DNA of 64,000 nt from Planctomycetota bacterium (GTDB lineage Bacteria > Planctomycetota > UBA1135 > GCA-002686595): contig JADJQU010000004.1 of NCBI GenBank assembly GCA_016712565.1, forward strand, positions 124,001 to 188,000, read 5' to 3'. Positions 1-8,532 of this stretch are shown here, one piece after another. The first letter of the stretch is position 1, and every line of letters starts with the position of its first letter. Under the pieces are notes generated by a model, which had not been told where the DNA came from, ran no database searches, and saw nothing but the letters and a program-made list of their open reading frames with translations. A program made the position numbers and the translations under genes.

Positions 1-432
1 CCAGTAGAGGTGCCAACTGGAGGCCGCCACGATCGCCGCGGCCGCCGCCGCGCGCCTGGCGCCGAAGAGCGGCGCGAAGCCGAAGCCCGTGGCGACGATT
101 CCCAGCACTCCGAGCAGCGCGGGCACGAAGCGCATCCCGAATTCCCCGGGGACCGGCCCCAGGCCGTGGATCAGGCCTGCGAACAGCATGTAGCCCAGGG
201 GATTGCGCGGCCCCCGCGCCGAGCCGGGCTCGAGCCATTCCCGGGCGTCGGCCAGGGTGAACACCTCGTCTTCCCACAGGGACCATTCGCCCAGCCGCAG
301 GAAGCGCGTGGCGGCCAAGGTCAGGGCGAGCCAGAACAGCGGTTCGCGCCAGAGCGAGGTCTCCCCAGCGGGGCGGAATCCCGAGAATCCGCCCGCCGTC
401 TCGCCACGGACCTCCGCGGAGGGCGGGTTCAT
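1..432 (-). CDS. Glycosyltransferase family 39 (ArnT/dolichyl-P-mannose transferase-like), N-terminal part
   Basis: Reading leftward from an ATG at 430-432, the frame stays open to the window edge, giving 144 residues beginning MNPPSAEVRGE. After about 30 polar residues comes a hydrophobic segment (LFWLALTLAATRFLRLGEWS) and then the WEDEVFT motif. In GT39-type enzymes the acidic pair in the first periplasmic loop is the metal or catalytic site. A second loop (NPLGYMLFAGLIHG) and another membrane segment follow, as in ArnT. Family members move a sugar from a polyprenyl phosphate onto a periplasmic acceptor. The GT2 at 4179-5138 could make such a donor; that link is inference. The C-terminal part lies outside the window. 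The acceptor is unknown. Confidence 0.8.
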   Translation of the reverse strand, partial: MNPPSAEVRGETAGGFSGFRPAGETSLWREPLFWLALTLAATRFLRLGEWSLWEDEVFTLADAREWLEPGSARGPRNPLGYMLFAGLIHGLGPVPGEFGMRFVPALLGVLGIVATGFGFAPLFGARRAAAAAAIVAASSWHLYW

Positions 433-582
433 GGCCCCCTCCGGGGTGCTCGCCCCGACGAACCCGGGGTCTGGGGCGAAGGACTTTCCTGGTGGCTCAC
501 TTCAGCAGGGTGCAGAAGCCGACCGACGAAGGCAACCTGAGCGCCCCTCGGCTATGCTCAAGAGGTCACCCCCAGCCCGACC

Positions 583-1086
583 ATGCGCCTCCCCCACCTG
601 ATCGCCCTCGCCGGGCTCTTCGCGACCGCGCTGCCCGCCTGCCAGAGCATCGACACGCGCTTCCTCAAGGCCAGTTCCAGCACCCTGAACGGCGCCCTTG
701 CGGTGGGAGCCGGTGCCTACGTGGCCACCGCCGTGCTCAACGCCTTCCCCGAATCCCGGGGCGTCATGATCGCCAGCCACCCCCAGGGTGCGCGCGTGCT
801 GATCGACGGCGTCGATTCGGGCTTCTCGACGCCCTGCTGCCTCGCCCTCGATGAGCGCAAGCAGCGCATCGATCTGGTGCTCGACGGGTTCCAGACCGCC
901 ACGCGCGTGGTGGACGACGACAACCGCACCTACCTGATCTACTGGGATGAGGGCTACATCGGCCCCAAGTGCTACCACTTCCCGCTGTTCCTCAACCTGT
1001 ACGACGGCCTGGTGCCCGTGCGTTTCGAGGAGACGTACTCGCCCGAGCGCCTGTTCGTGCGCATGCGGCCGTCGGTTGCCCCCTGA
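583..1086 (+). CDS. PEGA-domain-like lipoprotein
   Basis: A protein of 167 residues with a short signal peptide ending LPACQS, so Cys20 would be the lipidated residue (lipobox LPAC). Residues about 60-110 look like a PEGA domain: SHPQGARVLIDGVDSGFSTP followed by a hydrophobic strand (IDLVLDGFQ), the usual beta-rich surface-layer or lipoprotein module. A short stretch just after the Cys (GALAVGAGAYVATAVLN) is moderately hydrophobic. The gene is divergent from the GT39 gene and 81 bases upstream of the HAD phosphatase. Its function is not known. The PEGA call rests on the pattern, and its role in the cell envelope is inferred from the signal peptide. Confidence 0.7.
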   Translation: MRLPHLIALAGLFATALPACQSIDTRFLKASSSTLNGALAVGAGAYVATAVLNAFPESRGVMIASHPQGARVLIDGVDSGFSTPCCLALDERKQRIDLVLDGFQTATRVVDDDNRTYLIYWDEGYIGPKCYHFPLFLNLYDGLVPVRFEETYSPERLFVRMRPSVAP

Positions 1087-1167
1087 GTTCGGCATTCCGT
1101 CCCGCGCCCAGCTCCCCGCCCTGGGACCGCTTCCCCGCGCCCCTGGGCACCTGAGCGGGGTCGCACC

Positions 1168-1764
1168 GTGAGCGCCCTGCGCCGCGCCCTGTTCTTCGAC
1201 CGCGACGGGACCCTCAATCGCGAGGTGCAAGGGGCCCTGGCGCGCCGCGACCAGTTGGAGCTTCTCCCGGGCGCGGCCCGGGCCGTGATGCGCGCCAACC
1301 AGGCCGGCTGGCTCGCCATCGTGGTTTCCAACCAGAGCGCCCTGGCCCGGGGCTGGATGAATGCCTGGGATCTGGAACAGGTCCACGGAGAACTGCGACG
1401 GCTCCTCGCGCTCGAGGGGGCGCGCCTCGACGATGTGTTCCATTGCCCCCATTTCGATGGAGAGGGCGTGGCCCCCTACGTCCGCTCCTGCGCGTGCCGC
1501 AAGCCCGCGCCGGGCCTGCTGCGCTTCGCCGCCCTGCGCCATTCCATCGACCTCTCGAATTCCTGGGTCGTGGGCGATGCCCTGAGGGATCTGGAGGCCG
1601 CGGCGGCCGTGGGCGCGCGATCGATCCTGGTGCGGACCGGAAAAGGTGTGCGCGAGGCCTCGAAGCTGCAGGGGCCGGCGGCCCTGGCGTCGACCGCGCG
1701 CCCCCAGGCCGTCGTCGACGGCGTGGACGAAGCGGTGCGGCTGGCCCTGGATCAGGGCAGGTAA
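1168..1764 (+). CDS. gmhB: HAD-IIIA phosphatase, D-glycero-D-manno-heptose-1,7-bisphosphate phosphatase-like
   Basis: A protein of 198 residues from a GTG start. Motif I is FFDRDGTLN (nucleophile Asp plus acid/base Asp), motif II is VSNQSALARG, and motif IV is VVGDALRDLEAA. A zinc site is visible as CPH..., then CAC before RKPAPG, the C-x-H...C-x-C arrangement of GmhB and the related histidinol-phosphatase branch. The family removes the C7 phosphate in ADP-heptose synthesis. No other heptose gene is in the window, so a different sugar phosphate remains possible. The gene ends 13 bases inside the convergent FemAB gene (shared 1752-1764). Confidence 0.75.
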   Translation: MSALRRALFFDRDGTLNREVQGALARRDQLELLPGAARAVMRANQAGWLAIVVSNQSALARGWMNAWDLEQVHGELRRLLALEGARLDDVFHCPHFDGEGVAPYVRSCACRKPAPGLLRFAALRHSIDLSNSWVVGDALRDLEAAAAVGARSILVRTGKGVREASKLQGPAALASTARPQAVVDGVDEAVRLALDQGR

Positions 1765-2918
1765 CGGGACAGGGGAACCGAAAGCCGGGCCGCGAGCCAG
1801 GGCGGAAGCCGGCTCCAGGTCTTGCGCAACCGCTCGGTCTTGGGATTCGACGGGTTGAAGCTCGGCAGCGCGCGCTCCCGCAGCAGCGCCACCTGGTAGG
1901 GCAGGTCCCGCGCCTCGAAACCCTGGTGTTCCTTGAAGCTGAAGGCGCCCGACCCACGCCGGCTGCGGCCGAAGTCGAAGCGCTTGAGCCCGCGCTTCAC
2001 GGCCCACTCCTGCAGGGAGCAGTACATGAAATTGGAGGCCGAATAGTCGCGGTCCGCGCGATCCGCGGTGCCGGCGTAGTAGGCCAGCAAGGTGTCGTTG
2101 TCGACGAAGCTCATCACCGCCGAGAGCTGCTCGCGCCCGCGGTGCACCACGTGGATCACCAGGTCCTCGCCGAACTCGGCCTGCAGGCCCTGGAACCACT
2201 CCAGGGGCAGGCCGGGCGATCCCAGGTTGCGCTTGTTGTTGGAGAACAACCGGTACAGGTCGCGCACGTACCAGGGCCCCTCGGTGAACTCCAGGCCGTG
2301 CTTGTCGCGCGCCTTGCGGCATTCGGCGCGGGCCTTCTTGGGAATCGAGGCCAGCACGTCCTCGACCTTCGTCGGCAGGTCGCGGATGAAGGTCGAATAG
2401 AGCGAAAAGGGCACCAGGCCGAGCCCCGAGGGGTCGCGGTAGCGCAGCTCCACCCGACCGGCGCGCTCGCGGGCTCCCTCGCGTCGGGCGGCGTCCACCA
2501 GGGCGGCCTCGATCGACGGGGAGAGGCCCACCGCGCCGCCGTAGACCGCGTAGGGCATCGAGATCAACTGCGTGTTCTGCAGCAGTGAGCGCGTGCGCAT
2601 CAGCGGCAGCACGCCGACGATCTCGCCGCCGCGCCAGGCGATCCAGTCCGAGGGCTCGTGGCGGAAGACGCGCTCGACGACGCGCCGCCAGCCGCTGCGA
2701 TGGAAGAACGTGCCCCTGGGGTGGGCGCGCACGAAGCGGTCCCGGGCCGGGTCGTCGGCCGGTCGGCCGGGGCGGATAGAGAGGGACTGGGCGTCGGTCG
2801 CGGACGGCGCGCCGAGCTCCTGGACACCCAGGGGGGCGGCGGCCGGTAGAGACTCTCCGCGCTCGGTGGTCGGGATCTGGGGCGCCGACGCGAGGGGTGC
2901 ACCTTCCGTGCTGCTCAT
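1752..2918 (-). CDS. FemAB-like (GNAT-fold) protein of the exosortase/PEP-CTERM-associated type
   Basis: A protein of 388 residues. The ATG (2916-2918) overlaps the stop of the upstream GT2 by 4 bases (ATGA), which fixes the start. After a disordered stretch of about 45 residues comes the tandem acyltransferase fold: FVRAHPRGTFFHRSGWRRVV, then WIAWRGGEIVGVLPLM, then a Lys/Arg-rich helix (ASIPKKARAECRKARDKHG), and near the C-terminus MYCSLQEWAVKRGLKRFDFG with GSGAFSFKEHQGFE. This pattern matches FemAB-related proteins that travel with exosortase-A exopolysaccharide loci. The family's substrate is not established; the fold suggests aminoacyl or acyl transfer to a cell-surface precursor. It is last in a three-gene leftward operon with two GT2 genes. 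Confidence 0.8.
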   Translation of the reverse strand: MSSTEGAPLASAPQIPTTERGESLPAAAPLGVQELGAPSATDAQSLSIRPGRPADDPARDRFVRAHPRGTFFHRSGWRRVVERVFRHEPSDWIAWRGGEIVGVLPLMRTRSLLQNTQLISMPYAVYGGAVGLSPSIEAALVDAARREGARERAGRVELRYRDPSGLGLVPFSLYSTFIRDLPTKVEDVLASIPKKARAECRKARDKHGLEFTEGPWYVRDLYRLFSNNKRNLGSPGLPLEWFQGLQAEFGEDLVIHVVHRGREQLSAVMSFVDNDTLLAYYAGTADRADRDYSASNFMYCSLQEWAVKRGLKRFDFGRSRRGSGAFSFKEHQGFEARDLPYQVALLRERALPSFNPSNPKTERLRKTWSRLPPWLAARLSVPLSRYLP

Positions 2919-4174
2919 TCGTAGACCCGCTCCACGCGGTACTCGCGCAGGTGTCGCGCCTGGGTGTAGATGATGATCTCGCCCACCAGGCCGAAACCGA
3001 TGATCTGCACGCCCACCACGAGCAGCATGATCGCAATCAGGAACACCGGCCGGCCGTAGAGCCCCTGATTCGCGTCGGTGAGTTTCTGCCACACGACGTA
3101 GCCCAGCATCACCGCGCCGAGGAACGAACACAGGGCGCCGATGGAGCCGAAGAAGCGCAGCGGCTTGAGCGTGAACTTGGTCAGGAACATGACCCCCAGC
3201 ACGTCCAGGAAGCGCCGCACGTAGACGCCCAGGCCGAAGAACCCGCTCTGGCCCCATTCCCGCAGGTGTCGCACGGGCACTTCGACCACGCGGAATCCCT
3301 GACGGTGGGCGATCACGGGCAGGAACCGGTACATGTCGCCGTAGATCGCCACCTCGGAGAGCACCTCGCGACGGATGGCGCGGAAGTAGCAGTTGAGGTC
3401 GTGGAACTCCATGCGGATGATCTGGCGGATCAACCAATTGAAGCAGGCTGACTGCACGCGATTGAGCAGCGCGTCCACGCGGGGCTTGCGCCAGGGCGTG
3501 ACGAAGTCGGCGCCCTGGTCCAGGGCGGCGAGCATCGCGGGCAATTCCAGGGGATCGATCTGGACGTACTGGGGCGAGGTGACGATCACCCGGCCGTGGC
3601 AGATCTCGAAGCCCGCGGACAGGGCCACGGACTCGCCGAAGGGATTCTCGAAGGACACCAGCCGCACGCGATCCCCGTAGCGCTCCACCAGGGCCTGGGC
3701 CGCGCTCCAGGCCTTGCCGCGCACGCCGTCGAAGACCAGCACGAACTCGTAGGTCTTGCCGGCGCGCTCCAGTTCGTGGGCCAGGGCGGGGACCACCTCG
3801 TGGACCTCCGCCCGCGGCGAAGTGACGGGGACGATCACGGTCACGTCCAGGGTCGCGGCGGGCCGGGGCGCGAGCATCTCCCCCGAGGCCGCCACCGCCA
3901 GTGGATCGAGTGCCGCGAGCACGGCCGGATCGGGCGCCTGGGTGCCGCGTGAGGGGACCGCGGCGAGTCTTGCCGGCGGGGCCTCCGGGCCGCGGGGGCC
4001 GCCCGTGCCGCGGGCCCCCGCGCTCGCCACGCGGGTGGAATCGCCCGCGGCTTCGCCTCCGCGCCGCCCGCCGGACGGCCCGCCGGAGGGCCCGGGCGTG
4101 CCGGGCACGGAGTCCTCCCCCGGGACGGCGTCCCGGGCATCGTCGGCGGCGGAGGGGTGTTGGGGCGAGCTCAA
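2915..4174 (-). CDS. GT2-like protein with a degraded active site and two C-terminal membrane helices
   Basis: A protein of 419 residues from a TTG start (4172-4174), 4 bases after the upstream GT2 stop. Residues 1-105 are a Pro/Gly/Ala-rich tail, so a later ATG at 3877 (Met100) is possible. Residues 110-330 follow the DPMS/GtrB-type GT2 fold (VTVIVPVTSP; NPFGESVALSAGF). The first acidic motif reads VFDGVRG instead of VDDxSxDG. The position normally holding DxD (for example LDGDLQ) reads VTSPQYVQ. Two or three hydrophobic segments end the protein (FFGSIGALCSFLGAVMLGYV; FLIAIMLLVVGVQIIGFGLV). It may be a catalytically dead partner of the intact GT2 next to it. That role is inference. Confidence 0.75.
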   Translation of the reverse strand: MSSPQHPSAADDARDAVPGEDSVPGTPGPSGGPSGGRRGGEAAGDSTRVASAGARGTGGPRGPEAPPARLAAVPSRGTQAPDPAVLAALDPLAVAASGEMLAPRPAATLDVTVIVPVTSPRAEVHEVVPALAHELERAGKTYEFVLVFDGVRGKAWSAAQALVERYGDRVRLVSFENPFGESVALSAGFEICHGRVIVTSPQYVQIDPLELPAMLAALDQGADFVTPWRKPRVDALLNRVQSACFNWLIRQIIRMEFHDLNCYFRAIRREVLSEVAIYGDMYRFLPVIAHRQGFRVVEVPVRHLREWGQSGFFGLGVYVRRFLDVLGVMFLTKFTLKPLRFFGSIGALCSFLGAVMLGYVVWQKLTDANQGLYGRPVFLIAIMLLVVGVQIIGFGLVGEIIIYTQARHLREYRVERVYE

Positions 4175-4178
4175 GGTC

Positions 4179-5138
4179 TCAATGGGAACGGATCAGGAGC
4201 CGGTCGAACACGCGCCGGCGGTGGGTGCCGCTGGCGGTCACGGCCAGCTCCGAAAGCAGCCCCAGCAGCACGAAGTAGGTCACGAGCAGGAGCAGCATGA
4301 AGAAGACGAACAGCGAGAACTGGATCCACTTGTCGACCACGGTGAAGGTTTTCCAGTCGATGGTGCTCATGGCCAGGAAAACCACCGCCCCACCGGTGCA
4401 GAACAGGGACAGCAGGCCGAAATAGTGCAGCGGGCGCGTGCCGAAGCGCGAGATCAAAAGGATCACGAGCAGGTCCAGCAGCACCTTCGAGGCGCGGCCG
4501 ATGCCGTACTTCGAGACCCCCGCCAGGCGCGGCCGGTGGTTGACCTCCAGCTCGCGCACCCGGGCACCGCTGCCCAGGGCCAGGGCCGGAAGGAAGCGAT
4601 GCTGCTCGGAATAGATCGCCAGGCGTTGGACCAGGTCGCGCCGGAAGGCCTTGAGCGTGCAGCCCGTGTCGTGGACCCGCACGCCGGTGGCCAGGGAGAT
4701 CAGGCGGTTGGCGATCCACGAGGGGATGCGGCGCAGCAACAGGCCGTCGTGGCGGCGCTTGCGCCAGCCGGCGACCACATCGCAGCCGCGGTCGATCTCC
4801 GCCAGCAGGGCGGGGATGTCCGCGGGGTCGTTCTGCAGGTCTCCGTCCAGGGTGACCACGACCCGGCCGCGGGAGTGCTCGAACCCTGCCGCCAGGGCGG
4901 CGGTCTGGCCGAAGTTGCGGCGGAAGCGGATCACCCGCACCCGCGGATCGAGGGCCCGCAGCTCCAGCAGCAGCTCCAGGCTGCCGTCGGTGGAACGGTC
5001 GTCGACGTAGAGGATCTCGCTCTCGCGCCCCACCGACGCGAGGGCCTGCGAGATCTCCCCGTGCAGCGCCCGGAGGTTCGGCGCTTCGTTGAAGATCGGC
5101 ACGACGATCGAGAGCTCCACGGTGGTGGCGCGTGTCAT
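4179..5138 (-). CDS. GT2 polyprenyl-phosphate glycosyltransferase (DPMS/ArnC-like)
   Basis: A protein of 319 residues with intact GT2 motifs: LSIVVPIFNE, ILYVDDRSTDGS, RRNFGQTAALAAGF, VTLDGDLQNDP (the DxD metal site), GCTLKAFRR and ANRLISLATG. Two C-terminal membrane helices (HYFGLLSLFCTGGAVVFLAM and FSLFVFFMLLLLVTYFVLLG) match the ArnC/GtrB class. That class transfers a sugar from a nucleotide donor to undecaprenyl phosphate at the inner membrane. The adjacent GT39 fragment at 1-432 is the kind of enzyme that consumes such donors, so the pair could decorate a surface glycan or protein. The sugar cannot be read from sequence. It is first gene of the operon running down to 1752. Confidence 0.88.
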   Translation of the reverse strand: MTRATTVELSIVVPIFNEAPNLRALHGEISQALASVGRESEILYVDDRSTDGSLELLLELRALDPRVRVIRFRRNFGQTAALAAGFEHSRGRVVVTLDGDLQNDPADIPALLAEIDRGCDVVAGWRKRRHDGLLLRRIPSWIANRLISLATGVRVHDTGCTLKAFRRDLVQRLAIYSEQHRFLPALALGSGARVRELEVNHRPRLAGVSKYGIGRASKVLLDLLVILLISRFGTRPLHYFGLLSLFCTGGAVVFLAMSTIDWKTFTVVDKWIQFSLFVFFMLLLLVTYFVLLGLLSELAVTASGTHRRRVFDRLLIRSH

Positions 5139-5302
5139 TGGACGAGCAGCGGGCAGACTACCCGAGCGGCGGGCAGCGTCCGACGATTTTCCCAGCGGCC
5201 CTGGCGTGCTCTTGTTCGGCGCCCCGTGGCCGCTAGGATCGGCGCGTCCGCGCGGGAAGCGCCCCCGGAGCCATCCCGGCGGGCCTCCTCGCGGTCATTC
5301 GT

Positions 5303-5335
5303 CCAGGCACCTTCCCAGGCACTCTTCCAGGCCAC
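5303..5335 (+). repeat. Three imperfect CCAGGCAC repeats, 12-base period
   Basis: CCAGGCAC starts at 5303 and again at 5315; CCAGGCCAC starts at 5327. They lie directly before the TTG start proposed at 5339, inside the 200-base gap between divergent genes. In the frame of the following gene they would read PGTF-PGTL-PGHS, and no stop separates them from it. They could therefore be regulatory repeats or the start of a longer protein with a rare start codon. Confidence 0.45.
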
Positions 5336-5338
5336 TCC

Positions 5339-6814
5339 TTGGATCCGCGCGACAGCTCGCCCCGTGAATCCCTGCTGCGTTTCGGCCCGGGGCCGAAGCT
5401 CGACCGCGCCGCCCGATTGTGCGAGGTCCTGCGGGTCGAGGCGCTGCTCGCCCATCGCGGCGAGGCTCCGCCCCCGCGCATTTCGCGCTGGTTCGACGCG
5501 GCGGAGTTCTTGGCCTTCGGGCCCCGGGACCGGGTGGTGCTGGATGCGGACCATATGCCGATGGAGGACATCGGTCTCGTGCGGCGTTTCCTTGCGTCGC
5601 GGCCGCTGGCGTCCCTGGAGTGCTTCGGCAGCGACCGCTCGTCCTCCGTGGGCCGCGCACTTCTTTCCATGCCCCAGGCTCGCTGGCATGCCTGGCCGCT
5701 GGAATTGGGACAGCTGGAACTGCTGCTGAAGGCCCCCCCGCGGGAACCGGCGAGCCCGGTTTCCCCCGCTGCCCCGGACCGTCCGGTCTTGCCCGAGCCC
5801 GCCCCCACGGCCCGGCGGACGGCCCCGCGGGCCTCCCCGGCCGAGCCGCTTCCTCCCGGGGGCAGGATCTCCGCCGCACCGCCGGTGTCCCCGCCGCCGG
5901 AAGCTCCCCTGGACGCGGATGTCGTCCCCCCCCCGTGGAACGAGTGGAATGGCGGTTCCCGGGGCCCCGCGCCGATCGCGGACCTCGCTCCGCGCGCCGG
6001 GGCCCCCGAGACCGATCCGGACCTGGCCGGGGAGATCGCTCGCGTGCAGCTGGCCCTGCGCAGCCCCGCCCCCAAGACCCGCTCCGCGGCCCCCGTGCCC
6101 GGGTCCCCCACGGTGGACTTGGAGACCTTCGACCTGGAGTCCCTCGTCGAGGAGGAATTGGCGGTGCTCGCTCTCCACAGCCGCGGCGTGCCGCGGGTTC
6201 GGTTTCACGGCGGGGGTCCCCTTCCGGTGCGCGCGGACCGCGAGGGACTGATCCAGTCCTTGGGCGCGCTCCTCGATGTGGCGCGAGCCCTGTCGGGCAG
6301 CAGCGAGACCATCGAGGTCCTGACCCTGGCCGTGCCCACCGAACCGCAGGGCGAAGAGCACGATTCCTTCGGTCCCTTTGGGAGTCCCGGTGCCTTCTCC
6401 TCCCTCGCCATCCCGGCGAGCGAGGGGAGCCCGCGCCCCTTCAGCCGCCCCCCCAGCCGCCCCACGGTTCGCGTCCGGGTCGCCGCGGGCCTGCTCCTGG
6501 AGGGTTCGCCCGCCCTGTGGTTCCAGCCGGGCGGCCTCGGGACGCGGCTCCCCGGAGTCGATTCCAGCGAACTCCACGCCCTGGCCCGGGCCGCGGCGGC
6601 GCGGGGCATTCAGCTCACGGGCCGCCGGGTGGCCGGCCCCCGATCCCCTGCCTCGTCAGGGCCCGACAAGCACCCCGCCTCCCAGGCCGAATTCGACCTG
6701 TCCCTGGCACCCGTCTCGCCCCTGGAGCCCCCCACCCCTCGGGGAGTCCCGGGCCCCCTGGGGACCACCGGTCGCGGGGAACGGCCCGGCCGGGCCGCCC
6801 GCCAGGACGGCTGA
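5339..6814 (+). CDS. Histidine-kinase-like protein with a degenerate ATPase domain and no phosphoacceptor His domain
   Basis: A protein of 491 residues. TTG at 5339 is the first usable start after an in-frame stop at 5234; no ATG or GTG comes earlier in the frame. Residues 1-130 form an unrecognised domain, and 131-255 are Pro/Ala-rich linker. Residues 257-325 resemble the dimerisation-to-ATPase junction of sensor kinases: ETFDLESLVEEELAVLALHS, then PVRADREGLIQSLGALLDVA where kinases have the N-box Asn. The Asn is missing, no HisKA His is visible upstream, and the G-box remnant (GGLGTRLPG, 398-406) is not followed by a normal lid. It precedes a sigma-54 regulator and a TPR protein, the gene order of PrsK-PrsR-PrsT, so it may be a decayed PrsK. 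I would not assign kinase activity. Confidence 0.55.
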   Translation: MDPRDSSPRESLLRFGPGPKLDRAARLCEVLRVEALLAHRGEAPPPRISRWFDAAEFLAFGPRDRVVLDADHMPMEDIGLVRRFLASRPLASLECFGSDRSSSVGRALLSMPQARWHAWPLELGQLELLLKAPPREPASPVSPAAPDRPVLPEPAPTARRTAPRASPAEPLPPGGRISAAPPVSPPPEAPLDADVVPPPWNEWNGGSRGPAPIADLAPRAGAPETDPDLAGEIARVQLALRSPAPKTRSAAPVPGSPTVDLETFDLESLVEEELAVLALHSRGVPRVRFHGGGPLPVRADREGLIQSLGALLDVARALSGSSETIEVLTLAVPTEPQGEEHDSFGPFGSPGAFSSLAIPASEGSPRPFSRPPSRPTVRVRVAAGLLLEGSPALWFQPGGLGTRLPGVDSSELHALARAAAARGIQLTGRRVAGPRSPASSGPDKHPASQAEFDLSLAPVSPLEPPTPRGVPGPLGTTGRGERPGRAARQDG

Positions 6815-6963
6815 GCCACGGGGCCCCGCCGAGCCCGGCCCGTACCCCCGTTCGCCCGGGGAGGGTCAGGGGGCCTGGGAACGGGATTTCCGGGGTTTTC
6901 GCGGTCAAGGCCCCCCCCGCTGGGGGTCGAAGACAGTCGCCCCGCCCCAGCGGCCACCGCTCC

Positions 6964-8457
6964 ATGAAGGGACCGCGCGTACTGTTGTGCCTTGCGCGAG
7001 CCGGCGAGGCCCGTCGGCTCGCGGACCACCTGCAGGCCGCAGGGCAGCAAACCGAGGTTCGCGAGGGCCCCTTCACCTGGCCGGCCCTGCTGGCGGAGTG
7101 CGACGCGGACGTGCTGATCGTCGATGCCCCCGAGCTGGAGCGCGGCCTGTGCGCCCAAACCGCGCTCCAGGCCGACGCGCCGGCTCTCTTGGCCCTGGCG
7201 GACTTCGCCTCGGCGGAGGACGCGGTGGAGGCCGTGCGGCGCGGCGTGGCCCAATTCCTCGAGCGGCCCCAAACGCCCGAGCAGATCGCGGTGGCCGTGG
7301 AACGGGCGGCGGAGTCCCGCTCCCTGCACCTGGAAAACCTGCGCCTGCGGCGGGACCTCGGGGAGCGCTTTTCCATCGCCGGCCTGATCTCCCGCGATCC
7401 CCAACTCGCGCGCATCGCCGAGGTGGTCACCGCGGTCGCCGACACGCGCACCACCGTGCTGATCACCGGCGAGAGCGGCACCGGCAAGACGCTGCTGGCC
7501 AGGGCCCTGCATCAGGCGAGTTCCCGCCGGGCGCTGCCCTTCGTCGAGGTCAACTGCGGCGCCCTGCCCTCCACGCTGCTGGAAAGCGAGCTCTTCGGCC
7601 ACGTGCGCGGCGCCTTCACGGGCGCCACGCGGGACGTGGCGGGACGCTTCCAGAGCGCGGATGGCGGCTCGATCTTCCTCGACGAGATCGCCACCGCCAG
7701 CCTGGACCTGCAGGTCAAGCTGCTGCGCGTGATCCAGGACCAGTGCTTCGAGCGCGTGGGCGAATCCGTGACCCGCACGGTGGACACGCGCGTGATCGCG
7801 GCCACCAACCGCGACCTGGAGGAGGAGGTGCGCGCCGGCCGCTTCCGCGAGGACCTCTTCTGGCGTCTGAACGTGATCCACCTGCGGCTGCCCCCCCTGC
7901 GCGAGCGCCGGGCGGACGTGCCGCTCCTGGCCGAGCACTTCCTGGAGCGCCACGGGGCACGCCACGGCCGCAGCGGTCTCGCCTTCGAGCCCCACGCCCT
8001 GGCGGCCCTGGTGGCCCACGGCTGGCCGGGCAACGTGCGCGAGTTGGAAAACTGCGTCGAGCGCGCGGTGCTTCTCGCCCGCACCGCGCGCCTCTCGGCC
8101 GAGGATCTGGGACTCGCCCCCCGCGACCAGGAGGGCCCGGGGCCGTCGTCCGTGGGCCTGCCGCGGGCGGCCTTGCCCCGTGGAGCGGCCAACGGCGGGC
8201 GTTCGCGGCCCGGGCACGGCGATGGGGAGGTCTCTCCCAGCGTCGTCCAGCCCCTGCGGCAGGCCCTGGAGATGCCCGAGCGGGAGTTGGTCGAGCGCGC
8301 CCTGGATTTGGCCGGGGGCCATCGCATGCGGGCCGCGGCGCTCCTGGGCGTCACGCGGGGCACCCTGTTCAACAAGATGCGCAAGTACGGGCTCCTCTCG
8401 GATTCCAGGAGCACCGGCCGGGGCGCTGGACACGGCCCCCCTGGAGCCGCAGGCTAG
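6964..8457 (+). CDS. Sigma-54-dependent activator with degenerate receiver (PrsR-like)
   Basis: A protein of 497 residues from ATG 6964. Residues 1-115 have a receiver fold (VLLCLARAGEARRLADHLQA; ADVLIVDAPE with Asp54 in the phosphoacceptor place). The acidic pocket after strand 1 is gone, and the conserved Lys is Arg101 (FLERP). Residues 138-375 are an AAA+ domain: Walker A GESGTGKT (169-176), GAFTGA sigma-54 contact loop (216-221), Walker B GGSIFLDE (234-241), arginine finger region FREDLFWRLN. After a Gly/Arg linker, a Fis-type HTH ends the protein (AAALLGVTRGTLFNKMRKYG). It should activate RpoN promoters, perhaps those of the polysaccharide operons, but I could not find a convincing -24/-12 site by eye. 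The changed receiver suggests control other than ordinary phosphorylation. Confidence 0.88.
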   Translation: MKGPRVLLCLARAGEARRLADHLQAAGQQTEVREGPFTWPALLAECDADVLIVDAPELERGLCAQTALQADAPALLALADFASAEDAVEAVRRGVAQFLERPQTPEQIAVAVERAAESRSLHLENLRLRRDLGERFSIAGLISRDPQLARIAEVVTAVADTRTTVLITGESGTGKTLLARALHQASSRRALPFVEVNCGALPSTLLESELFGHVRGAFTGATRDVAGRFQSADGGSIFLDEIATASLDLQVKLLRVIQDQCFERVGESVTRTVDTRVIAATNRDLEEEVRAGRFREDLFWRLNVIHLRLPPLRERRADVPLLAEHFLERHGARHGRSGLAFEPHALAALVAHGWPGNVRELENCVERAVLLARTARLSAEDLGLAPRDQEGPGPSSVGLPRAALPRGAANGGRSRPGHGDGEVSPSVVQPLRQALEMPERELVERALDLAGGHRMRAAALLGVTRGTLFNKMRKYGLLSDSRSTGRGAGHGPPGAAG

Positions 8458-8532
8458 GCTTTCCCCAGCGATGTACTTTCTCCAGCAAATGAACCCCCAG
8501 GGGCTCCCGTCGCGGGCCCAGGAAGCCCGGCT

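Noticed and set aside
5139..5338. A sigma-54 (-24/-12) promoter near the regulator genes
   Set aside because: No TGGCAC-N5-TTGC-like sequence was found here or before the main operons by eye; a scan with a matrix would be needed.
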